Source: JASSUD01 sp031963415
GTDB lineage: Bacteria; Pseudomonadota; Gammaproteobacteria; Burkholderiales; Burkholderiaceae
Direction: 5' to 3'
DNA: 64,000 nt
Assembly: GCA_031963415.1 (NCBI GenBank)
Contig: JASSUI010000001.1
Location: 1,612,001 to 1,676,000 of the forward strand
The position numbers and the translations under genes were made by a program. The notes under the pieces were generated by a model. The model worked only from the letters and a program-made list of their open reading frames with translations. It was not told the DNA's origin and did no database searches. Within the stretch, counting starts at the first letter, position 1. Each line of letters begins with the position of its first letter. Of this stretch, positions 57,706-64,000 are shown one piece after another.

Positions 57706-57869
57706 TGCACTTATGCTTGTCTAGCACTGCTTTAGTTTTAGTCCTGATTTATACATCTTCATCTCACATTGCTGTTTCGAAAACTAAGCAATTGGCGTCT
57801 ATGAATTCTGATGTTTTTGTGGGTTTTAGATGTTTATCCCACATTCCGCTACCCCTCATTTCAATCTGA
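57705..57869 (+). CDS. Small hypothetical protein coupled to DUF4400 gene
   Basis: A 54-codon frame whose ATG overlaps the preceding stop (TAATG). The N-terminus MHLCLSSTALVLVLIYTSSS is hydrophobic and could be a signal peptide or anchor. No family is recognised. The position, right after DUF4400, is where traL stands in SXT-like operons, but this is not TraL. It may be the start of a truncated transfer gene. Confidence 0.35.
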   Translation: MHLCLSSTALVLVLIYTSSSHIAVSKTKQLASMNSDVFVGFRCLSHIPLPLISI

Positions 57870-58235
57870 TAGATTTTGCAAGCGCTATCCCCTAATAATC
57901 TCTATTTTGCATACCCCATGAGAACAGCAAAATTTCCTTGGGTGAGCCTGTTTATCTTCATATTTAACCTAAAAAATAGGTGTTACGTTAATTTGCCTGC
58001 TTTATTTTAAATAAGGCAGACAAAAAGGATTTTAGATACGCATACAACAACGATAAGCCAATATCGAGCAACACTTAGTCAGCAAGCGTAAAAACTTGCT
58101 GAGTTGAGAGAGCCGAATCAGCAATGATTGACGATGCTCACTGAACGTAAGCTGGCTCGCTCATTTTTAAGCAAAATTGAGCGAGGTCAAGCCAATTTGA
58201 TTGTCTACTTGAGGGGGTAACATAAACGTTGGTGT
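57870..58235. other. Spacer end and downstream flank of right arm
   Basis: 57870-58020 is AT-rich with no gene seen. From 58021 on it is the inverted copy of 54164-54380 with the same two hairpins. Confidence 0.6.
58156..58185. terminator. Bidirectional hairpin terminator candidate, right arm copy
   Basis: CTCGCTCATTTTT pairs with AAAATTGAGCGAG, the inverted counterpart of 54214-54243. It lies 50 bases past the stop of the WD40 gene on the minus strand. Confidence 0.6.
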
Positions 58236-61200
58236 TTATGCTCTTTCTGTTAGTAATAAGAGTGCTCCTTGCTTCTTAGTCTGACGTGGCTCCCCCGTTG
58301 CGCCGCGTTGCTTGAGTAGCTGCGTATTTAATGGGCTTAGCCCGATGACGTCTTGGATACACATATCGGGTGCGGTCAATGTCGTTTGCGCTGAAGCCCA
58401 GCATAACGTCACGTGGCATGCCTCACCCTCTCGATGCACCTGCCAACAGCGAATGGCTTTATCGTCACCTCCTGTCGCTAACCAGACCCCTTCAGCAGTT
58501 GTTTGCCACGCAACAGAATTGACGGTTCCATTAAAACCTTGAATGACGGTTAAATATTGGCCTGAAGTGACCGACCACAGCCGCACCGTGGCGTCATCAC
58601 TGCCCGAAGCGAGCGTTTGCCCATCGGGTGACAACGCGACGCTTGTCACAGAATTGGTATGGCCTTCGAAGGTGTGCAGCGGCTTTTTCTCGGCGACCGA
58701 CCACAGTCGCACCGTGTTGTCATCACTGCCCGAAGCCAGCGTTTGCCCATTGGGCGACCACGCGACGCTTGTCACAGGGAAGGTATGGCCTTCGAAGGTG
58801 TGCAGCGGCTTTTTCTCGGCGACCGACCACAGTCGCACGGTGGCGTCATGACTTCCCGAAACCAGTGTTTGCCCATCGGGCGACCACGCGACGCTTGTCA
58901 CAGGGAAGGTATGTCCTTCGAAGGCGTGCAGCGGCTTTTTCTCGGCGACCGACCACAGTCGCACCGTGCTGTCATCACTGCCCGAAGCCAGCGTTTGTCC
59001 ATCGCGCGACAACGCGACGCTTGTCACTCTGCTGGTATGCCCTTCGAAGGTGTGCAGCGGCTTTTTCTCGATGACCGACCACAGCCGCACCGTGTTGTCC
59101 CAACTTCCCGAAGCCAACATTTGTCCATCTGTCGACCACGCGACGCTTGTCACCCTGCCGATATGCCCTTCGAAGTTGTGCAGCGGCTTTTTCTCGGCGA
59201 CCGACCACAGCCGCACCGTCTGGTCCCAACTTCCTGAAACCAGCGTTTGCCCATCGGGCGATAACGTGACGCTTGTCACCGCCTCGGTATGTCTTTTGAA
59301 GTTGTGCAGCGGCTTTTTCTCGGCGACCGACCACAGTCGCACCGTGCTGTCATCACTTCCCGAAACCAGTGTTTGCCCATCGGGCAGCAACGCTACACTT
59401 GTCACACAGTCGGTATGACCTTCGAAGGTGTGCAGCAGCTTTTTCTCGGCGACCGACCATAAGCGCACGGTGTTGTCCTGACTGCCCGAAGCCAGCGTTT
59501 GCCCATCGGGCGACCACGCGACGCTTGTCACGCTGCCAGTATGCCCGTCGAAGGTGTGCAGCGGCTTTTTCTCGGCGACCGACCACAGGCGCACCGTGTT
59601 GTCCAGACTTCCCGAAGCCAGCGTTTGCCCATCGTGCGACAACGCGACGCTTGTCACCCACCAGATATGTCCTTTGAAGGTGTGCAGCAGCTTTTGCTCG
59701 GCGACCGACCACAGCCGCACCGTGTTGTCCAGACTTCCCGAAGCCAGCGTCTGCCCATCGCTCGACAACGCGACGCTTGTCACCCAGCCGGTATGCCCTT
59801 TGAAGGTGTGCAACGGCTTTTTCTCGACGACTGACCACAGTCGCACCGTATTATCCTCACTGCCCGAAGCCAGCGTTTGCCCATCGGGCGACCACGCGAC
59901 GCTTGTCATCTCCTTGTTATGGCCTTTGAAGGTGTGCAGCGGCTTTTTCTCGGCGACCGACCACAGCCTTACCGTGTTGTCATCACCCGAAGCCAGCGTT
60001 TGCCCATCGGGTGACAACGCGGCGCTTGTCACCGTCCAGATATGCCCTTCGAAGGTGTGGAGATGGGCTAACGACTTGGCATCGTACAGCGCAATCTTCC
60101 GGCTACTTGTCACTGCCGCTAGATAGCGCCCATCTGACGAATAACAGCAAACCTTAACGGCGCTATCCAACTGCAAACTCGGTAATTCTCCGAACTGCAC
60201 CCCGTCCATGCGCGTGCCAGTTAAGTTAGCGTGGCGTAACCAGATGCCAGTTAAGCTCGTCTTGCTGAGATCCGCTTCTTGCAACTGGGCAGAATCAAAT
60301 ACGCCATAGCTCAAATCTGCGCCAGGTATGCGAATAGCGCGTAAATTTGCACTATTGAACTGCACGCCGGCTTTGACTAACACCGTGATCGCATTGGCTG
60401 CCCCCACTGTGACAAGCGCATCAGGTTTTTTAGAAGTTTCTATCCAGGCATGAAGGTACGCTTTAAACAAGGGTTGCGCCTTAACCTGCTCAACTAAAAA
60501 ATCAAGGATAACCGGTTCATTGACCAACGAAAGTTGATTGAGCGTATCGGCTGGATGAGGATTGATGGCTTTAAATTTAGGCGCACAAATAGCACGCGCG
60601 ACGAAATATTCCTGCATCGATTTATGCGGAAATTGGTAATCTCCTTTTTGATTGCGAGACAGTGGCGCGTTAAAGCGCAGCAGCCGTGCGTGCGGACTTT
60701 CGCCAAAAAAGAGTGGGTGCACATCCTGGTATTGTTTGGCAAAAGTCGGGTTATTTTCCGCCACCGTGCGCCCAATCTTCGTCAGTGCAATCGCGCACTG
60801 TTGACTGTATTCAAGGCCATAAAAAATAAAGCCCCCTTGCATCGCCATCTCGTCTTTAGCCTCGGTTTCTGTTCGGGTGAGCGCAATTCCTCCTATACGC
60901 AGTTGCCAACGCGCCCACCACTGTTCAAAGTAAGCTTCATACACGTTGCTTAGCGTTAAGTCAGTCTCTTGAGACCTGGCTTTCAATTTGGGCAAGATAG
61001 ATAAAATCATCCGCAACACAATCGGACGATTAAGCTGTTCTTGGAGTGCAGAGAGTTTAGCGAGTTCAGTTTGATATCGGCTAGTATTCCAGCCGTTCGT
61101 TTGTCTAATGTTGCGTTTTGCATATTTGTCGATATAGGCCGCTCGGCTTTCAGCAGAAAACGGCGCGATCCACGTTTCTTGCAAATGTTGGGGGGAACCT

Positions 61201-63257
61201 TTGGGGTGAAAGTACTGACTATATCCTTGTTCTAAATATTCTGGACGGCTGGTGATAATGAACTTGGCGTTTTGCCACTGCCAGAGTTTATTTTGAGTAT
61301 AAAAATGACGATTACGTTCTTCAATTTCATCATAGCCATCAAAAATGAACAGACAGTGTTGATGTTTCTGCAGTAACCGTATGTCCAAATCGGTAAACCC
61401 CTCTTCGTGTAAATAAGTGGAGATCGCATTTTGGTTGGGTTTGTCTAGGCTTCTTAGCTCAATAAAAAAGACGAGAGGCGTGGCTGCGTTTCCGTTTGTC
61501 ATCGACTGATGTGCGGCTAGTTTCTGCCGAGCGAGGTATCGATTAAAGGTCGATTTACCGCTTCCTGCTGAACCGAGCAACAATAAAACGGTTTTGTCAT
61601 CCGACTGTAAAAAGCGCTCAATATGCGCGGCTAAATCAAAAGAGACTTTATCCGTGGCTTTATTCAAACCGTGCAGCGGAACATACATCTCAAGCGCATC
61701 TCGAATTTCACCGGAGTTTTGTAGATAGGCTGCGTAGTTTTGCTTAAATTGCTCGATATTCTCACCCAGTATCGCCAGGGGGTTAGCGCTAGCTTGCAGT
61801 GATTGGCTCTGCGCTCTTTGACTTTCCAATACAGCGTGCGCCAACTGATTATTCAGCACCGTATAGAAGTCTTTGAAGATGTTTTCTACGAGTTGGTCAA
61901 GTTCTGACGTGCTTAAGATTAAAGCCTCATCATTTAAGCGAGCGATAAGATCACGGTGCCCCTGCCAAAACTTATCCAGAAGTATTCTGGCTTTATGATC
62001 ACTGCCCGATAACAATCGCTCGATCACTTTAAATAACACGTTGTGCCGACTTTGATTGGCATAGACCTGCTCTCCTGTTTGCGCTTGCAGTCGAGGAATA
62101 TCATTTATCCGAACGACTGTCCCTTGAATAAAGTGCGAAAGGCAAGCTGTGTGGCTTTGGGGAGTTAATGGAATAGGGATGATGCCGTGTCGACGTTTCA
62201 AATGCTCTTCTCGAATTTGCAGAAAAGCCATTTCTGTCAGCACATGATGGAAGTTGGCTTGCCCTTCAGAAAAATTTCTGACGACTTCACGAATGGCCGA
62301 CGCATGTGCTTGTGCGCTGTTGGCGTGATAAGTGGCGAGATCTGTGACATAGGCAACTCGCAGTGCTTGGCAGAATTTTTGGTAGTCTGGCCATTTCAAG
62401 TAGTTGCCTAATACTTCGGAGCAGCACACGACTACTTTATCAACGGGCGTCACGTCATCAATTAGTTGAGCGGGCAGCAGGCAAAGCTGGCTGGTTAAGA
62501 TATCTTCTAGCCTACCGTCGTGCTTTTGTTCTGACTGTAACGCTGAATAAGGTTGCCCGAGTGGCGTTTGGTCTGAATAGAGGTTGACCCAAAGTTGGGA
62601 TAGCTTTTTGATGAAATACCTTGCTGTATCCGCTTCGGCCCGCCCGTAAGCCGGATTGTTGTGTGCGTATACCAGAAACAAACTGGGCTTATTGGGTGTC
62701 CTCAACGCGGCCAGCATGGAAAGCGCCCTTTCAAACAGATCGTCTAATAGCGCGCTTTTTTCCTGAATAGAGGAAGCCACGGAAGGTCTCTGTACAGACA
62801 GCGCTGCCTGAAGCCAATTGAGTTGAGTAGAAGGCGCAACCGCTTTGCGCCCTTGATAAGCTTGCGTATTTTTCTCTTGCGCGTAGTGGAATTGCTTGTA
62901 CTGGCGCTCGATTTTTTCAAGCAAAGCTTGGCTCTCAGCATGATCTGGCTTTAGCTCGCAGGCTTGCTGTCCATATTTTTGTGCTTGCTGATAGGCTTCT
63001 TCCGCATCAACGTCATGACTCAATTTTTCCAGCAGGCCAGCATAGTCGCAATGAATTCGAGCAAGCGTCCGGCTGACATCGACTTTAACTGAATTGATAC
63101 GGTATGCTTGATCGGCAGCATTCAGCGCGTAAATATAACTTGCTTGTGCCATACTCAGATTACCTTGCCTTTGATAATCAAGCGCCTCTTCGTGATAACC
63201 GCGAGCAGAAATTAAAGTGAGTGTCGTGCTCCCAATTAAGCCGCCTATTTTGTGCAT
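58236..63257 (-). CDS. TIR/SEFIR-like - NACHT - pentapeptide - WD40 STAND NTPase (right arm copy)
   Basis: 1673 residues, the inverted paralogue of 49130-54163 with the same start context. TPR-like N-terminus, TIR/SEFIR-like ~188-400 (FLVYAHNN, LYSDQTPLG, VDKVVVCCSE), NACHT with GSAGSGKST (Lys568) and FIFDGYDEI, IITSRPEYL, pentapeptide repeats ~966-1030, 14 WD40 blades and the TQLLKQRGA tail. It differs from its partner by scattered substitutions in the first 1000 residues, but the WD40 blades are not collinear: residues after GH run IWT, NKE, TGW, IWW, TGS, TDC, TEA, IGR, TSR, TFP, TFP, TNS. One unit lacks two residues (GDDNTV). This suggests shuffling or gene conversion of blades after duplication. 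Confidence 0.92.
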   Translation of the reverse strand: MHKIGGLIGSTTLTLISARGYHEEALDYQRQGNLSMAQASYIYALNAADQAYRINSVKVDVSRTLARIHCDYAGLLEKLSHDVDAEEAYQQAQKYGQQACELKPDHAESQALLEKIERQYKQFHYAQEKNTQAYQGRKAVAPSTQLNWLQAALSVQRPSVASSIQEKSALLDDLFERALSMLAALRTPNKPSLFLVYAHNNPAYGRAEADTARYFIKKLSQLWVNLYSDQTPLGQPYSALQSEQKHDGRLEDILTSQLCLLPAQLIDDVTPVDKVVVCCSEVLGNYLKWPDYQKFCQALRVAYVTDLATYHANSAQAHASAIREVVRNFSEGQANFHHVLTEMAFLQIREEHLKRRHGIIPIPLTPQSHTACLSHFIQGTVVRINDIPRLQAQTGEQVYANQSRHNVLFKVIERLLSGSDHKARILLDKFWQGHRDLIARLNDEALILSTSELDQLVENIFKDFYTVLNNQLAHAVLESQRAQSQSLQASANPLAILGENIEQFKQNYAAYLQNSGEIRDALEMYVPLHGLNKATDKVSFDLAAHIERFLQSDDKTVLLLLGSAGSGKSTFNRYLARQKLAAHQSMTNGNAATPLVFFIELRSLDKPNQNAISTYLHEEGFTDLDIRLLQKHQHCLFIFDGYDEIEERNRHFYTQNKLWQWQNAKFIITSRPEYLEQGYSQYFHPKGSPQHLQETWIAPFSAESRAAYIDKYAKRNIRQTNGWNTSRYQTELAKLSALQEQLNRPIVLRMILSILPKLKARSQETDLTLSNVYEAYFEQWWARWQLRIGGIALTRTETEAKDEMAMQGGFIFYGLEYSQQCAIALTKIGRTVAENNPTFAKQYQDVHPLFFGESPHARLLRFNAPLSRNQKGDYQFPHKSMQEYFVARAICAPKFKAINPHPADTLNQLSLVNEPVILDFLVEQVKAQPLFKAYLHAWIETSKKPDALVTVGAANAITVLVKAGVQFNSANLRAIRIPGADLSYGVFDSAQLQEADLSKTSLTGIWLRHANLTGTRMDGVQFGELPSLQLDSAVKVCCYSSDGRYLAAVTSSRKIALYDAKSLAHLHTFEGHIWTVTSAALSPDGQTLASGDDNTVRLWSVAEKKPLHTFKGHNKEMTSVAWSPDGQTLASGSEDNTVRLWSVVEKKPLHTFKGHTGWVTSVALSSDGQTLASGSLDNTVRLWSVAEQKLLHTFKGHIWWVTSVALSHDGQTLASGSLDNTVRLWSVAEKKPLHTFDGHTGSVTSVAWSPDGQTLASGSQDNTVRLWSVAEKKLLHTFEGHTDCVTSVALLPDGQTLVSGSDDSTVRLWSVAEKKPLHNFKRHTEAVTSVTLSPDGQTLVSGSWDQTVRLWSVAEKKPLHNFEGHIGRVTSVAWSTDGQMLASGSWDNTVRLWSVIEKKPLHTFEGHTSRVTSVALSRDGQTLASGSDDSTVRLWSVAEKKPLHAFEGHTFPVTSVAWSPDGQTLVSGSHDATVRLWSVAEKKPLHTFEGHTFPVTSVAWSPNGQTLASGSDDNTVRLWSVAEKKPLHTFEGHTNSVTSVALSPDGQTLASGSDDATVRLWSVTSGQYLTVIQGFNGTVNSVAWQTTAEGVWLATGGDDKAIRCWQVHREGEACHVTLCWASAQTTLTAPDMCIQDVIGLSPLNTQLLKQRGATGEPRQTKKQGALLLLTERA
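58570..60060 (-). repeat. WD40 array, ~126-bp units
   Basis: About twelve near-identical units. Two adjacent units (58670-58920) share the same FP residues and appear recently duplicated. Confidence 0.92.
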
Positions 63258-63643
63258 TTTTTTCTTCTTCGCGAAACGTGATTTTTAACGCTGGGCCAGC
63301 GCATAAGTCGAAAACGTATTGCTCATGCTGAAGCCCAGTCCATCGATTTAAGCGGCGCATCATAAAAAGAAAGGGGAGCAACGAAAACTAGGGGTTATCC
63401 CTAGAATCTTTAAGAGGGGATGATGATTGCTGGCGCGCGGTCAAAATTACGAAACGATCTTGCAAGAAGACCTCGAAGATTATCAGACGCACTAAGTAAC
63501 ACACCAAACAAAAGAAAAAAATGAAAGAAAGGTGAACAGGCATATCGTTAAGTATGAGCTTGATCGATACAATCTGCCGTAGATAAATGTTTTAGATCGC
63601 TTGGTATGCTTTGATCGCCCATTGATTTTGGGTCTTTATCCTC
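63258..63643. other. Upstream region of right-arm gene and beyond
   Basis: 63258-63434 is the arm's promoter region with the palindromic element. A short plus-strand frame starting near 63420 (MMIAGARSKLRN) parallels the MKIAGMPC start at 48967 outside the left arm but stops after ~35 codons. The rest is AT-rich with no gene seen. Confidence 0.55.
63388..63404 (-). promoter_or_regulatory. 17-bp palindromic CTAGGGAT family element, right arm copy
   Basis: On the minus strand identical to the copy at 48983 (CTAGGGATAACCCCTAG), 131 bases upstream of the start at 63257. Confidence 0.55.
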
Positions 63644-64000
63644 TTATAGCTTATTTTTTTCAGAAAATTTGGCATCTCTAGCTGCTGAGCGGCCACCCAA
63701 CTCTGGCACTGACTGATCTTTCCAAAAAGGCTCAAGGCTTTGCCGCAAATAGCCTAAAAAGCGTGTTGCTACTTGCACAAGTTTTTGCAGAAATTCAGAT
63801 AGAGGCGGGGATGAATGAATTGGGCAACTGGCATGGGTGTTAGCTGAACAATTCACCTCAGACAATGTACGAAAAGTCTCTTCACATCGTTTGTCTGCTT
63901 GCCTTAATTGTCGTTGCCATTCACGCTGCGATTCACTGGGCAAGGAGCGGATATATTCATGCACCATCCCATCAATTTTTACCTGTGGCTTAAAATTTTC
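63644..64000 (-). CDS. Unidentified protein, N-terminus outside window
   Basis: The minus-strand frame is open to the right edge (NFKPQVKIDGMVHEYIRSLP, then SESQREWQRQLRQADKRCEE) and ends at 63644. About 118 residues are visible: hydrophilic, largely helical, no transmembrane segment, no known motif. An internal ATG at 63967 is possible. It lies outside the inverted-repeat arm. Codon-like regularity and length support a real gene, but I cannot assign a function. Confidence 0.5.
   Translation of the reverse strand, partial: ENFKPQVKIDGMVHEYIRSLPSESQREWQRQLRQADKRCEETFRTLSEVNCSANTHASCPIHSSPPLSEFLQKLVQVATRFLGYLRQSLEPFWKDQSVPELGGRSAARDAKFSEKNKL

Larger units (their letters stand above)
58021..63434 (-). 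repeat. Right arm of ~5.4 kb inverted repeat
   Basis: Inverted copy of 48953-54380. The match starts at the CAAAAAGGATTTTAGATA sequence (58021) and ends at ATTGCTGGC (63434), beyond the palindromic element. Spacer between arms is 54381-58020. Confidence 0.92.

Overview
This 64 kb window looks like an accessory island from an intracellular, eukaryote-associated proteobacterium. An endofungal Burkholderiaceae-type symbiont such as Mycoavidus or Glomeribacter would fit, but the sequence alone cannot fix the taxon. I see no housekeeping gene, tRNA or rRNA. The window holds a family of giant STAND (NLR-like) NTPases, insertion sequences, two group II introns and decayed conjugation genes.

Layout. 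1-8.1 kb: three HEAT-repeat members, of which one is intact (1505-6202), one is the tail of a gene running in from the left, and one is a 3' stump left by a broken IS481-type element. There are also N-terminal stumps of paralogues. 8.3-13.2 kb: an intact TIR/SEFIR-like-NACHT-pentapeptide-WD40 gene. 13.5-19.1 kb: mobile DNA, namely a group II intron whose maturase has an amber codon, then an IS110 transposase gene split at codon 11 by an intact IS21-type element with a 5-bp target duplication. 19.9-43.1 kb: four large genes, a WD40 member on the minus strand, an NB-ARC/TPR-like STAND protein, a divergent WD40 member, and a 3063-residue fusion of both architectures. 43.3-48.1 kb: a second group II intron, fragments of ISAs1, IS66, IS21 and IS110, and an intact IS3-type element. 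48.1-48.75 kb: traL and a truncated traE. 49.1-63.3 kb: two near-identical WD40 members as the arms of a ~5.4 kb inverted repeat. The 3.6 kb spacer carries a truncated, frameshifted MobH relaxase (traI), a traD fragment and a broken DUF4400 gene.

The seven intact STAND genes share modules: a TPR-like or helical N-terminus, a TIR/SEFIR-like domain (not in the 25 kb gene), a NACHT or NB-ARC P-loop NTPase, and a repeat sensor (WD40, HEAT or TPR). By family knowledge such proteins sense a ligand with the repeats, oligomerise through the NTPase and signal through the N-terminal domain. They could act in phage or plasmid defence, or as effectors inside a eukaryotic host. Four observations deserve follow-up: (i) both NB-ARC/TPR C-termini end in CaaX-like tetrapeptides (CIVM, CTTM); (ii) WD40 blades are almost identical within a gene except at a few positions, as in hypervariable fungal NLRs; (iii) a 17-bp element starting CTAGGGAT lies upstream of five family members or remnants; (iv) inverting the spacer between the 5.4 kb arms would make traI-traD-DUF4400 collinear with traL-traE.
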